A DNA stretch of 64,000 nt. It comes from Trujillonella humicola. GTDB lineage: Bacteria; Actinomycetota; Actinomycetes; Mycobacteriales; Geodermatophilaceae. Of the stretch, positions 32,047 through 40,949 are shown one piece after another (positions within the stretch are counted from its first letter, which is position 1; each line of letters starts with the position of its first letter). The notes under the pieces were generated by a model, which saw only the letters and a list, made by a program, of their open reading frames with translations, did no database searches and had not been told where the DNA came from. The position numbers and the translations under genes were made by a program. The stretch is taken from assembly GCF_046233715.1 (NCBI RefSeq), contig NZ_JBJNRJ010000005.1, positions 1-64,000 on the forward strand, written 5' to 3'.

Positions 32047-33555
32047 TCACCGCGCGGGCGGGTGGAGGGCCAGCCAGAGCTCGGCCCGCACACCGGGGGA
32101 GTCCAGGTCGCGCCCGAGCAGCTGCTCGGCCCGCCGGATCCGCTTGCGCAGGGTGTGCCGGTGGACGCCGAGCCGGGCCGCGGCCGGCTCCCACTGGCCG
32201 TGCGCGGCCAGCCAGGCCCGCAGCGACTCGACCAGGTCGCCGGCGCCGGCCCGGTCGGCGGCGACCAGCGGGGCGAGCGCGGCCTCGGCGAAGGCGCCCG
32301 TGGCGGCTGGGTCCAGCAGGCGGGCCAGACCCTGGCCGGCCAGGTCGGCGAACGCGGTCACCGGCCGGCCGGCCACCCGGCCGTGCCCGGCGGCCTGGCG
32401 GGCCTGCCGCACGCCGTCGTCCAGCCGCGACCAGGGCACCGGCGGCGCGGTGCCCACCACGGCGCCGGCCACCTGTCCGAGCAGGCCCGGGAGCCGGCCG
32501 GCCAGCGGCCCCTCGCCGGGCGCCAGGACGACCAGGGCGTCGTCGGCCTGCGCGGACAGGACCGGCTCGCGGGCGGATGCCGCGGCGTCGGCGGCGACGT
32601 CGACGGCGGCCGCCCGCTCCTCCGCACTGCCCAGCACCGCCAGGACCGCGACCGGCTCCGGCGGCAGCGACTCACCGAGGGCCGCGACGACCCGGCCCGC
32701 CGCGGCGGTCTGCCCGGACAGCAGCAGCTGCAGGATCGCCGCGCGCAGCGCCGCCGTCCCGCTGTCCAGGGCGCGCGACTGCTCCATCCGCAGCGTCAGC
32801 AGCAGCGCGGCGGCGTTGACCACGTGCCGGTCGCCGGGGGACAGCGGGGACCGCCGGCCGACGGCGAGCAGGCCCCGCACCCGGGTGCCGGTGCCCAGCG
32901 ACTGCACCACGACGGTCTCCCCGGGCTCGGTGAGCGCGGCCCCGGCGGGCGGGCGGGCGGTGCGCAGCCGGTCGACCGTCGCCGCCAGGTCGCCGGCGCG
33001 GGCCCGGGCCGACGGCGGCGACGCCTCGAGCGGGGCGCCGGCGGCGTCGAGCAGCAGCGCCCAGCCACCGAGGTGGCGGGCCAGCCGGTCGAGCACGGCC
33101 CCGGGGGCGTCGGGGGCCACCGCCGCCCGGGTCAGCTCCCGCTGCACCGCGGCGGTCCGGGTCACGGCCGCGTACTCCTCGGCCGCGAGGGCGCTCGACA
33201 CCGCCCGCGACAGGGCGATGAACGGCGTGCGGCGCGGCACCTCGACCACGGCCAGCCCGGACTCGTCGGCGGCCGCCACGAGCTCCGGCGGCACGCGGGC
33301 GTGGCTGAGCCCGGTGCCCAGGCCGAGGGCCACCACGCCGGCCCCGGCCAGCCGGCGCACGTAGCCGGGGGCGTCCTCCGGCGTCAGGGACAGCCCGGTG
33401 GTCAGGAGCAGCTCACCGCCCTCGAGGAAGGGTGTCGGGTCGGCCAGCTCGCTGACGTGCACCCACGACAGGGGGCGGTCCACCGGCGCGGCGCGCGTGT
33501 GCAGGCTCAGCTCCAGCGACGCGGTCCCCAGCAGGGCCGCGACGGTCATCGGCAC
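32047..33555 (-). CDS. PucR-family transcriptional regulator (GabR-like)
   Basis: 502 aa. N-terminal PucR domain (TVAALLGTASLELSLHTR, VSELADPTPFLEGGELLLTTG, LGLGTGLSHARVPPELVAAAD), a central GGDEF-like/CdaR region, and a C-terminal PucR helix-turn-helix with LRAWLAAHGQWEPAAARLGVHRHTLRKRIRRAEQLLGRDL. Known: a PucR-type GabR activates gabTDP in Corynebacterium. It diverges from gabT here, so the same role is likely. GTG at 33553-33555 chosen for GGGAGG 7 nt upstream; ATG at 33549 is an alternative. Confidence 0.88.
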   Translation of the reverse strand: MPMTVAALLGTASLELSLHTRAAPVDRPLSWVHVSELADPTPFLEGGELLLTTGLSLTPEDAPGYVRRLAGAGVVALGLGTGLSHARVPPELVAAADESGLAVVEVPRRTPFIALSRAVSSALAAEEYAAVTRTAAVQRELTRAAVAPDAPGAVLDRLARHLGGWALLLDAAGAPLEASPPSARARAGDLAATVDRLRTARPPAGAALTEPGETVVVQSLGTGTRVRGLLAVGRRSPLSPGDRHVVNAAALLLTLRMEQSRALDSGTAALRAAILQLLLSGQTAAAGRVVAALGESLPPEPVAVLAVLGSAEERAAAVDVAADAAASAREPVLSAQADDALVVLAPGEGPLAGRLPGLLGQVAGAVVGTAPPVPWSRLDDGVRQARQAAGHGRVAGRPVTAFADLAGQGLARLLDPAATGAFAEAALAPLVAADRAGAGDLVESLRAWLAAHGQWEPAAARLGVHRHTLRKRIRRAEQLLGRDLDSPGVRAELWLALHPPAR

Positions 33556-33710
33556 GGGCACCCCTCCCGCCGACGCGGCTGCTGACGAAGTGGACACCCC
33601 GGAGGGTCCCAGGTGCCGGTCCGGACGGTACCGGGGGAGCGGCCGGGCACCCACCCTGGAGGCCGGACCTCCCCGGACCGGGGGAGGTCGGCGCCCGCGA
33701 GGAGACAGCG

Positions 33711-35066
33711 ATGACCGACCTGCTGACCGACACCGGCTCGATCGCCCAGGAGCGGCGGCTGGTCACCGAGATCCCCGGGCCCCGGTCCCGTGAGCTCGCC
33801 GCCCGCCGCTCGGCCGCGGTGACCTCCGCCGTGGGCAGCGTCCTGCCGGTCTACGTCGAGCAGGCCGCCGGGGGCGTGGTGGTCGACGTCGACGGCAACT
33901 CCTTCATCGACCTGGGGTCGGGCATCGCCGTGACCAACGTGGGGCACGCCGCGCCCGAGGTCGTCGCCGCCGTGCAGGCGCAGGTCGCCGCCTTCACCCA
34001 CACCTGCTTCATGGTCGGGCCCTACGAGGGCTACGTCGCCGTGGCCGAGGAGCTCGACCGGCTCACCCCCGGGGACCACGAGAAGCGGTCGGCGCTGTTC
34101 AACTCCGGGGCCGAGGCCGTGGAGAACGCGGTCAAGGTGGCGCGCGTGGCCACCGGCCGCTCGGCCGTCGTCGTGTTCGACCACGCCTACCACGGGCGCA
34201 CCAACCTCACGATGGCGCTGACCGCGAAGAACATGCCCTACAAGAACGGGTTCGGGCCGTTCGCCGGCGAGGTCTACCGGGTGCCGATGTCCTACCCCTA
34301 CCGCGACGCGCCGGGCACGACCGGCGAGCAGGCCGCGGCTCGGGTCCTGGACCTCGTCGAGACGCAGATCGGCGCCCACAACGTGGCCGCGGTCCTCATC
34401 GAGCCGATCCAGGGCGAGGGCGGGTTCGTCGTCCCCGCGCCGGGCTTCCTGCCCGCCCTGGCGCAGTGGTGCGCCCGCTCGGGCGCGGTGTTCATCGCCG
34501 ACGAGGTGCAGACCGGCTTCTGCCGGACCGGGTCGTGGTTCGCCTCGGAGCACGAGGACGTCGTCCCCGACCTGGTGACCACCGCCAAGGGCATCGCCGG
34601 CGGGCTGCCGCTGGCCGGGCTCACCGGGCGGGCCGAGCTGATGGACGCCGTGCACACCGGCGGGCTCGGCGGCACGTACGGCGGCAACCCGGTGGCCTGC
34701 GCCGCCGCGCTGGCCAGCATCCGCACCATGCGGGAGCTGGACCTCAATGCCGCCGCCCGGGCGATCGAGGCCACCATGCTGCCGCGGCTGCGCGCGCTCG
34801 CCGAGCGCACCGGTGTGGTCGGCGACGTCCGGGGCCGCGGCGCCATGCTCGCGATGGAGCTGGTGCGGCCGGGGACCGACGAGCCCGACGCCGCGCTGAC
34901 CAGTGCCGTCGCCAAGGCCTGCCACGCCGAGGGCGTCATCGCCCTGACGGCGGGCACGCACGGCAACGTGCTGCGCTTCCTCCCACCGCTGGTGATCGGG
35001 CAGGACCTGCTCGGTGAGGCGCTCGACGTCCTGGACGCTGTCTTCGACGCGCACGCGGCCCGGTGA
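33711..35066 (+). CDS. gabT: 4-aminobutyrate (GABA) aminotransferase
   Basis: 451 aa class-III PLP transaminase. ITEIPGPRSRE-like start (here VTEIPGPRSRELAARR), GSGIAVTNVGH, FNSGAEAVENAVKVAR (PLP phosphate), YHGRTNLTMALTAKNMPYKNGFGPFAGEVYR, IADEVQTGFCRTG (PLP Asp) and Lys in TTAKGIAGGLP. This YHGRTNLTMALT...MPYK pattern is specific to GabT. It converts GABA and 2-oxoglutarate to succinate semialdehyde and glutamate in the cytosol. ATG after GAGGAGACAGCG. No gabD is next to it; the ALDH at 21017 could serve. Confidence 0.94.
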   Translation: MTDLLTDTGSIAQERRLVTEIPGPRSRELAARRSAAVTSAVGSVLPVYVEQAAGGVVVDVDGNSFIDLGSGIAVTNVGHAAPEVVAAVQAQVAAFTHTCFMVGPYEGYVAVAEELDRLTPGDHEKRSALFNSGAEAVENAVKVARVATGRSAVVVFDHAYHGRTNLTMALTAKNMPYKNGFGPFAGEVYRVPMSYPYRDAPGTTGEQAAARVLDLVETQIGAHNVAAVLIEPIQGEGGFVVPAPGFLPALAQWCARSGAVFIADEVQTGFCRTGSWFASEHEDVVPDLVTTAKGIAGGLPLAGLTGRAELMDAVHTGGLGGTYGGNPVACAAALASIRTMRELDLNAAARAIEATMLPRLRALAERTGVVGDVRGRGAMLAMELVRPGTDEPDAALTSAVAKACHAEGVIALTAGTHGNVLRFLPPLVIGQDLLGEALDVLDAVFDAHAAR

Positions 35067-35178
35067 CCCCCGGGGCGGCCGGCATCGGCCGGCCGCCCCG
35101 GTCCGTGCGGCTCGTGCCGATCCACCGACGATCGCCCTGAAAGCGGCTGATGGGACACAGCCGCACGAGTCGGGACGC

Positions 35179-35227
35179 TGTGCGCTGATGTGCAGCTTCC
35201 GGCTCGAGAACTACCCATCAGCGCACA
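35179..35227. repeat. Inverted repeat in the gabT downstream gap
   Basis: TGTGCGCTGATG (35179-35190) pairs perfectly with CATCAGCGCACA (35216-35227) around a 25-nt loop. The left arm is followed by TGCAG. It lies about 110 bp past gabT. Confidence 0.6.
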
Positions 35228-35406
35228 CTGTCGCCGCTGCGACCGCTGCAGACCGGTGTCCTCGAGTGGGCCGCTCAGGGACAGGAGCCAGCCCTGCGAC
35301 CGTGCCTCGACCACTGCGCTGGCCGGGCGGTCGCATCGTCAAGGGCCTATGAGAACGAAGGCGCCCGCGCCGCCTCGGTGGCGCGAGCAACTCGCATAGC
35401 GATCGA

Positions 35407-35423
35407 GCCGGTTCGAGTCCGGC
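35407..35423 (+). other. tRNA T-arm-like sequence (no complete tRNA)
   Basis: GCCGG-TTCGAGT-CCGGC forms a perfect 5-bp T stem with a canonical 7-nt T loop, followed by ATTCGGTG where the acceptor strand would be. I searched upstream for a matching ACCGAAT strand, D arm and anticodon arm and found none. It could be a decayed tRNA or the 3' tRNA fragment left by an integrated element. Confidence 0.4.
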
Positions 35424-35592
35424 ATTCGGTGCGACCGCGCTCCGTTCCTGCGCGACGGCGTGGCGGCCCGGGGGGCGGGGAGACGAGCCAGCGGAGCCTC
35501 GAGCGCCCTTGGCCCTCGGCTCGGCGCGCCGTTGGGAGAGACACACAGCCGGATGCCTGCTCCGCATCGGCCGGCCGGTCCGGTCCGTCCGG

Positions 35593-36801
35593 CTAGCCGC
35601 CCTCGCGCATCCCCCAGGGCGAGCCGTAGGCGGTGAGCAGGTCCAGGAACGGCACGGCGTCGAAGGCCTCCGGGCCCAGGACGCCGCTGCCCCGCCACCG
35701 GCCGGTCGCGAGCAGCTCGAGGGCCACGACGGGGTTGACCGCGGTCTGCCAGACCACGGCCTGCGATCCGTACTCCGCCATCGACCAGGCGTTGTCGACC
35801 ACGTGGTGGAGGTAGACCTGCCGGGGCCGGCCGTCGGTGCCCGTGCCGCTCACCCACAGGCCCGCGCAGGTCTTCCCCGTCATCAGCTCGCCGAGCGAGG
35901 CCGGGTCGGGCAGGGCCGCGGCGACCAGGTCCCGCGGCGCCACCTCGACGTCGCCGACCCGCACGGGCGCGGTGGAGTCCAGGCCGGTCTCGTGCAGCAC
36001 CCTCAGGACCTCGATGACGTGCGAGCCGAGGCCGTACTTGAAGGTGACCCGGCGGGCGTCGATCCAGCGGGGCATGAGGAGCACCTCCTCGTGCTCCACG
36101 TTGACGCACTCCACGGGCCCGATCCCCTCGGGGAAGTCGAAGACCTCCGGCTCGCTGAACGGCTCGGTGGTGTACCAGCCCCGGTCGCGCTCCCACACGA
36201 CGGGCGGGTTCAGGCACTCCTCGATCGTGGTCCAGATGTTGAACGAGGGCGCGAACCCGTGGCCCCGCACGGTCAGGTCCGCCCCGTCCCGGACGCCGAG
36301 CTCGTCGATCTCGGCGAAGAGGTGGTCGGCGGCGTAGCGGGCGAACACGTCGGACAGCCCCGGCTCCACGCCCATGCCCACCAGCGCCAGCCGCCCGGCC
36401 GCCTCCCACTCGGGCGCCAGCGCGAACTGCTCGTCGCCGAGCTTGACGCCCGTCTGCTCGTAGGGGCGCTCCGGGTGCGGGCGCGACAGGGACATCGCCA
36501 TGTCCAGGTAGTCGGCACCGGCGGCCAGCGACGCGCGGAACAGCGGCATCACGAACCGCGGGTCGGTCGCGTTGAGGACGACGCCGCAGCGGTGCTCGGC
36601 GATCAGGGCCCGGACGCCGGCCTCGTCCGAGGCGTCGACGCGGGCGGCGACGAACCGCGGGTCGCCGGCGGCAGCGACGGCCTTCTCCGCCCGGGCGGGG
36701 TCGAAGTCGGCGACGACGAGCCGCTCCACGAAGTCGCGGCGCGCCGCGATGGCCGCCACGGCGCTGCCGACACCGCCGGCACCGACCAGCAGGATGCGCA
36801 T
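35593..36801 (-). CDS. Saccharopine-dehydrogenase-family protein
   Basis: 402 aa. N-terminal Rossmann MRILLVGAGGVGSAVAAIAARRDF, LVVADFDPARAEKAV, VLNATDPRFVMPLFRASLAAGADYLDMAMSLS, then GVEPGLSDVFARYAADHLF and C-terminal domain residues WIDARRVTFKYGLG. Known: family members act as saccharopine reductase, carboxynorspermidine/homospermidine-type synthases or lysine-epsilon-oxidising enzymes. In a polyamine/GABA neighbourhood a role in lysine or polyamine metabolism is plausible. ATG at 36799-36801 after GGAGGTGG. Divergent from the permease at 36909. Confidence 0.82.
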   Translation of the reverse strand: MRILLVGAGGVGSAVAAIAARRDFVERLVVADFDPARAEKAVAAAGDPRFVAARVDASDEAGVRALIAEHRCGVVLNATDPRFVMPLFRASLAAGADYLDMAMSLSRPHPERPYEQTGVKLGDEQFALAPEWEAAGRLALVGMGVEPGLSDVFARYAADHLFAEIDELGVRDGADLTVRGHGFAPSFNIWTTIEECLNPPVVWERDRGWYTTEPFSEPEVFDFPEGIGPVECVNVEHEEVLLMPRWIDARRVTFKYGLGSHVIEVLRVLHETGLDSTAPVRVGDVEVAPRDLVAAALPDPASLGELMTGKTCAGLWVSGTGTDGRPRQVYLHHVVDNAWSMAEYGSQAVVWQTAVNPVVALELLATGRWRGSGVLGPEAFDAVPFLDLLTAYGSPWGMREGG

Positions 36802-36873
36802 GTCCACCTCCACGGGAGACCCCACCCTAGCCACGACTTCCGTCGTCCTGGCAGGTTTCTGGCCGCATAACCC

Positions 36874-36902
36874 TTGTCGAACGGGCCGGGAACTGCCATA
36901 AC
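36874..36902 (+). promoter_or_regulatory. Sigma-70-like promoter for a leaderless permease mRNA
   Basis: TTGTCG (36874-36879), 17 bp, CATAAC (36897-36902). The -10 ends 6 nt before the ATG at 36909, so transcription would start at the start codon. No ribosome-binding site precedes the ATG, in agreement. Confidence 0.6.
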
Positions 36903-36908
36903 CGTCGC

Positions 36909-38417
36909 ATGAAGCCGGAGCGCGCCCCCGCCGTGGTCGGTCCCGGGGAGGAGGCGACCCTCCGGCCGGGGGCCATCGGCTTCGTCGATGCCCTCGTGAT
37001 CGGCCTGGCCTCCACCTCGCCGGCCTACACCCTGGCCGCGATCATCGGCGCGCTGGTGGCGCTCGCCGGAGTCCACGCGCCGGGGATCCTGCTGGCCTCG
37101 TTCGTGCCGATGGTGCTCATCGCCTCGGCCTTCGCCGCGCTGAACCGGGTCGACCCCGACTGCGGGACGACGTTCTCCTGGGTCACCCGGGCGATGGGGC
37201 CGTGGGCCGGCTGGATCGGCGGCTGGGCGATCGCCATGACCGGCGTCCTCATCATCGGGTCGCTGGCGAACGTGGGCGTCGTCTTCACGCTGCGCACGCT
37301 CAACCTGGACTCGCTGGCCGAGAACACCGCGCTCGTCATCGTGCTGACCGTGGCGCTGATCCTGCTCATGACCTGGATCTGCGTGCTGGGCACCGAGCTG
37401 TCGGCGAAGCTGCAGAACGCGCTGATCCTCGCCCAGACCGTCGCCCTGCTGGTGTTCGCCGCCGTCGCCTTCTACCGCGGGGTCAGCGGGGACAGCCCGC
37501 TGGGCGGCCTGGACCCGGCCTGGGACTGGCTCAACCCCTTCGGCGCCGGCGGCGCGGCCCTGTCCGGCGGGCTGCTCCTGGGGGTCTTCGCCTACTGGGG
37601 GTGGGAGTCGGCGGTGAACCTGACCGAGGAGACCCGCGACTCGACCTCGGCGCCGGGCCGCGCGGCGATCGTGTCCACCGTCGTCCTGCTGGTCACCTAC
37701 GTGGGCGTCGCGATCGCCGTCCTGGCCTTCGCCGGCACCGACTACCTGGCCGACAACGCCGACGAGGAGGAGGCGATCTTCGCGCTGCTCTCCACCGAGG
37801 TGATGGGCGGCTGGGACTGGGTGGTCCTGCTGGCGGTGGCCACCGCGGCGATCGCCTCGACCCAGACCACCATCCTCCCGGCGTCGCGGACCGGGCTGTC
37901 GATGGCCCGCCGGCACGCGCTGCCCAAGCGGTTCGGGCACATCTCGCCGCGCCACCGGACCCCCGACGTCTCGACCTGGTGGGTCGGCGTCATCGCCAGC
38001 GTGTGGTTCGTGGCGGTCAGCCTGCTCAGCGAGAACGCGCTGTTCGACTCGATCACCGCGCTCTCGCTGCTCATCGCCTTCTACTACGCGCTCACCGGCA
38101 TCGCCTGCGCCGTGTACCACCGCCGGCAGCTGACGCGCAGCGTGTCGTCGTTCCTGCTCATCGGCATCGGCCCCCTGGCCGGCGCCGGCCTGCTGATCTG
38201 GCTGCTGGCTCTGGCGATCCGCGACCTCGCCGACCCCGACAACTCCTACACCGGCCAGGCGTGGCTGGGGGTGGGCCCGCCGCTGGTGATCGGCCTCGGG
38301 ATCTTCGTCGTGGGACTGGTGCTGATGCTGGTCTGGCGGACGCGGGACGGCCGGTACTGGCAGGAGCGGCCCGGGATCGCCGGCGACCGCATCGAGGTGG
38401 ACGAGGACCTGCGGTGA
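36909..38417 (+). CDS. APC-superfamily permease (putrescine/amino acid type)
   Basis: 502 aa with about 12 membrane helices. GFVDALVIGLASTSPAYTLAAIIGALVALAG (TM1), NRVDPDCGTTFSWVTRAMGPWAGWIGGWAI, FAYWGWESAVNLTEETRDS and QTTILPASRTGLSMARRHALPKRF are APC features; the DCGTTF and EETRDS motifs recur in amine/putrescine-like importers of actinobacteria. The tail is cytosolic. The next gene, a universal stress protein, starts inside its stop codon, a known pairing in which UspA-like proteins bind or tune the transporter. Confidence 0.9.
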   Translation: MKPERAPAVVGPGEEATLRPGAIGFVDALVIGLASTSPAYTLAAIIGALVALAGVHAPGILLASFVPMVLIASAFAALNRVDPDCGTTFSWVTRAMGPWAGWIGGWAIAMTGVLIIGSLANVGVVFTLRTLNLDSLAENTALVIVLTVALILLMTWICVLGTELSAKLQNALILAQTVALLVFAAVAFYRGVSGDSPLGGLDPAWDWLNPFGAGGAALSGGLLLGVFAYWGWESAVNLTEETRDSTSAPGRAAIVSTVVLLVTYVGVAIAVLAFAGTDYLADNADEEEAIFALLSTEVMGGWDWVVLLAVATAAIASTQTTILPASRTGLSMARRHALPKRFGHISPRHRTPDVSTWWVGVIASVWFVAVSLLSENALFDSITALSLLIAFYYALTGIACAVYHRRQLTRSVSSFLLIGIGPLAGAGLLIWLLALAIRDLADPDNSYTGQAWLGVGPPLVIGLGIFVVGLVLMLVWRTRDGRYWQERPGIAGDRIEVDEDLR

Positions 38418-38842
38418 GCATCGTGCTGGGGTACGACGAGTCGCCGGGATCCCGCCCGGCGCTGGCCATGGCGGTCTCGCTGGCCGCGCGCTTCGACGAG
38501 CCGCTCGTGCTCGTCTACGGCGTCGAGCCACCCGGCGGGATGGGCGAGGAGTTCCAGGCCCACCAGCGCGCGCTGACCGAGATGGGGCGGACGGCGGTGT
38601 CGCACGCGGTCGCGGAGGCCGAGGCGGCCGGCGTCGCGACGGTCGTCGAGGTGCTGTCGCAGAAGCCCGCGCAGGCCCTCATCGAGGCCGCGCACCGGCA
38701 CGACGGCCGGGTCATCGTGGTCGGCACCCGCGGGGAGAGCCCGCTGCGCGGCGCCGTCCTGGGGTCGGTGTCGCACAAGCTGCTGCACCTGTCCGACCGC
38801 CCGGTGCTGTGCGTGCCGGTGGCGGAGGACGAGGAGTCCTGA
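38414..38842 (+). CDS. Universal stress protein (UspA family)
   Basis: 142 aa single Usp domain. IVLGYDESPGSRPALAMAVSLAARF start and the ATP-binding GTRGESPLRGAVLGSVSHKLLHLSDRPVLCVPV end (G-x2-G-x9-G-S). GTG start overlaps the permease stop (GTGA), so the two are co-translated. Probable soluble regulator of the permease, or stress-responsive ATP-binding protein. Confidence 0.9.
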   Translation: MSIVLGYDESPGSRPALAMAVSLAARFDEPLVLVYGVEPPGGMGEEFQAHQRALTEMGRTAVSHAVAEAEAAGVATVVEVLSQKPAQALIEAAHRHDGRVIVVGTRGESPLRGAVLGSVSHKLLHLSDRPVLCVPVAEDEES

Positions 38843-38893
38843 CGCCCGCCGCCGCGGACGTCGCGGGCGGCGGGGGTCAGGATCGGGCAGGGG

Positions 38894-40282
38894 TCAGAGC
38901 CTGGCCCACGCCTCGGTGAGCACGCTGCGCAGGATCTGCTCCATCTCGTCGAACTCCGCCGGGCCGCAGATCAGCGGGGGCGCCAGCTGGACGACCGGGT
39001 CGCCGCGGTCGTCGGCCCGGCAGTACAGGCCGGCCTCGAACAGCGCACCGGAGAGGAACCCGCGCAGCAGCCGCTCGGACTCGTCGGCGTCGAAGGTCTC
39101 CTTGGTGGCGCGGTCCTTGACCAGCTCGATGCCGTAGAAGTACCCGTCGCCGCGGACGTCGCCGACGATGGGCAGGTCGCGCAGCCGCTCGAGGGTGGCG
39201 CGGAAGGCGCCCTCGTTGTCGAGCACCCGCTCGTCGAGCCCCTCGTCTGCGAACACGTCGAGGTTGGCCAGGGCCACCGCGCAGCTGACCGGGTGGCCGC
39301 CGAAGGTGTAGCCGTGCGCGAAGGTCACCCCGTCGCGCAGGAACGGCTCGACCACCCGGCCGGTCGCGATCATCGCGCCGATGGGGGAGTAGCCCGAGGT
39401 CATCCCCTTCGCGCACGTGATCATGTCCGGCACGTAGCCGAACTTCTCGCAGGCGAAGGTCGTGCCGAGCCGGCCGAACGCGCAGATCACCTCGTCGCTG
39501 ACCAGCAGGACGTCGTGGCGGTCGCAGATCTCGCGGACCCGCGCGAAGTAGCCCGGCGGCGGCGGGAAGCAGCCGCCGGCGTTCTGTACCGGCTCCAGGA
39601 ACACGGCGGCGACGGTCTCCGGGCCCTCGAAGAGGATCGCCTGCTCGATCTGGTCGGCGGCCCACCGGCCGAAGGCCTCGGGGTCGTCGCCGAACAGCGG
39701 CGCGCGGTAGATGTTGGTGTTGGGCACCCGGATGCTGCCGGGGACCAGGGGCTCGAAGGGCTGCTTCAGCGCGGGGATGCCGGTGATGGACAGCGCGCCG
39801 TGGGTGGTGCCGTGGTAGGCGACCGCCCGGCTGATCACCTTGGTCTTCTGCGGCCGGCCGGTGAGCTTGAAGTACTGCTTGGCGACCTTCCAGGCGGTCT
39901 CGACGGCCTCGCTGCCGCCGGTGGTGAAGAAGACCCGGTCCAGGTCGCCGGGGGCCGCGGCCGCCAGCCGCTGCGAGAGCTCGATCGCGGTCGGGTGGGC
40001 GTAGGACCACAGCGGGAAGAACGCGAGCTCCTCCGCCTGGCGGGCGGCCGCCTCGGCCAGCACCCGCCGCCCGTGCCCGGCCTGGACGACGAACAGGCCG
40101 GACAGCCCGTCGAGGTAGCTGCGGCCCCGGTCGTCGTAGATCCTCGCGCCCTCGCCGCGCACGATCACCGGGGGAGGGGTGTCCCGGTAGGCGCCCGTCC
40201 GGGAGAAGTGCAGCCACAGGTTCGCGGTCGCCTCCGCCCCGACGGGCCGGCGCGTCGTGACGTCCTGCTCGGTCGTGGTCAT
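38894..40282 (-). CDS. Class-III aminotransferase, putrescine/diamine type
   Basis: 462 aa PLP enzyme. ARIYDDRGRSYLDGLSGLFVVQAGHG, FFTTGGSEAVETAWKVAKQYFKLTG, SRAVAYHGTTHGALSITGI, VSDEVICAFGRLG (Asp) and Lys in ITCAKGMTSGYSPIG. These residues resemble SpuC-type putrescine or aromatic-amine:pyruvate transaminases (omega-aminotransferases). It would convert putrescine to 4-aminobutanal, feeding the dehydrogenase at 22545. ATG at 40280-40282. Divergent from an Lrp-family gene with GATCCGA repeats between them. Confidence 0.88.
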   Translation of the reverse strand: MTTTEQDVTTRRPVGAEATANLWLHFSRTGAYRDTPPPVIVRGEGARIYDDRGRSYLDGLSGLFVVQAGHGRRVLAEAAARQAEELAFFPLWSYAHPTAIELSQRLAAAAPGDLDRVFFTTGGSEAVETAWKVAKQYFKLTGRPQKTKVISRAVAYHGTTHGALSITGIPALKQPFEPLVPGSIRVPNTNIYRAPLFGDDPEAFGRWAADQIEQAILFEGPETVAAVFLEPVQNAGGCFPPPPGYFARVREICDRHDVLLVSDEVICAFGRLGTTFACEKFGYVPDMITCAKGMTSGYSPIGAMIATGRVVEPFLRDGVTFAHGYTFGGHPVSCAVALANLDVFADEGLDERVLDNEGAFRATLERLRDLPIVGDVRGDGYFYGIELVKDRATKETFDADESERLLRGFLSGALFEAGLYCRADDRGDPVVQLAPPLICGPAEFDEMEQILRSVLTEAWARL

Positions 40283-40286
40283 GACT

Positions 40287-40399
40287 TCGGATCCCGTCGT
40301 CGGCACGGCATGAGACGATCCGAATCGTACGTGCCGGGCGGTTCCCCGGACCAGACCGGCAGTAGCCGTCGCTGGCTACGATCCGAGGGACCCGGATCG
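40287..40399. promoter_or_regulatory. Repeated GATCCG motifs, candidate Lrp operators
   Basis: Between the aminotransferase and Lrp genes: TCGGATC (40287-40293), ACGATCCGAATCGT (40315-40328, an inverted repeat), ACGATCCGA (40378-40386) and CGGATCG (40393-40399). Four copies in about 110 bp suggest cooperative binding by the adjacent Lrp-type regulator. Confidence 0.5.
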
Positions 40400-40426
40400 G
40401 CCGGGGACGAACGGGGAGTGGCTGGG

Positions 40427-40927
40427 ATGAGCATCCGTCGGCAGTTCGCGCTGGACGACGTCTCACGGGCGATCATCGAGCAGCTGCAGGAGGACGGCCG
40501 CCGCCCCTACGCCCGGATCGCCACGGCGGTGGGGCTGTCCGAGGCCGCCGTCCGGCAGCGCGTGCAGCGGCTGCTGGACGCCGGCGTGATGCAGATCGTC
40601 GGGGTCACCGACCCGCTGCAGGTCGGCTTCTCGCGGCAGGCGATGGTCGGGGTGCGGACCAGCGGTGACCCCCGGACGGCGGCCGACCGGATCGCCGAGT
40701 TCGCCGAGGTCGACTACGTCGTCATCACGGCGGGGTCGGTGGACCTGCTCGTCGAGGTGGTCTGCGAGGACGACGACCAGCTGCTCGACGTCGTCGCCCG
40801 CATCCGCGCCGTCGACGGCGTGGAGTCCACCGAGACGCACCTGTACCTGGCGCTGGCCAAGCAGACCTACGCCTGGGGGACCCGCGGGCCGCAGGCCCAC
40901 CCCTCCGGCGGCGCGGCCGGGCTCTGA
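40427..40927 (+). CDS. Lrp/AsnC-family transcriptional regulator
   Basis: 166 aa. N-terminal helix-turn-helix LDDVSRAIIEQLQEDGRRPYARIATAVGLSEAAVRQRVQRLLDAGVMQIVGV and a C-terminal RAM ligand domain (MVGVRTSGDPRTAADRIAEFAEVDYVVITAGSVDLLVEVVCEDD...VDGVESTETHLYL). Standard length. ATG at 40427 after ACGGGGAG. Likely controls the divergent aminotransferase. Its stop is 22 bp from the convergent copper amine oxidase stop. Confidence 0.92.
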   Translation: MSIRRQFALDDVSRAIIEQLQEDGRRPYARIATAVGLSEAAVRQRVQRLLDAGVMQIVGVTDPLQVGFSRQAMVGVRTSGDPRTAADRIAEFAEVDYVVITAGSVDLLVEVVCEDDDQLLDVVARIRAVDGVESTETHLYLALAKQTYAWGTRGPQAHPSGGAAGL

Positions 40928-40949
40928 CCCCCGGCCGCCGCCGCGGCGG

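Larger units (their letters stand above)
35067..35592. other. Long intergenic gap with hairpin and tRNA-like fragment
   Basis: 526 bp between gabT and the saccharopine-dehydrogenase-like gene with lower G/C than its surroundings and no convincing gene. It contains a hairpin (35179-35227) and a tRNA T-arm-like sequence (35407-35423). No promoter for a flanking gene is needed here, since both flanking genes end at this gap. It may be a degenerate insertion remnant. Confidence 0.6.

Noticed and set aside
35395..35435. Complete tRNA gene around 35.4 kb
   Set aside because: Only the T arm is present; no matching acceptor, D or anticodon arm.
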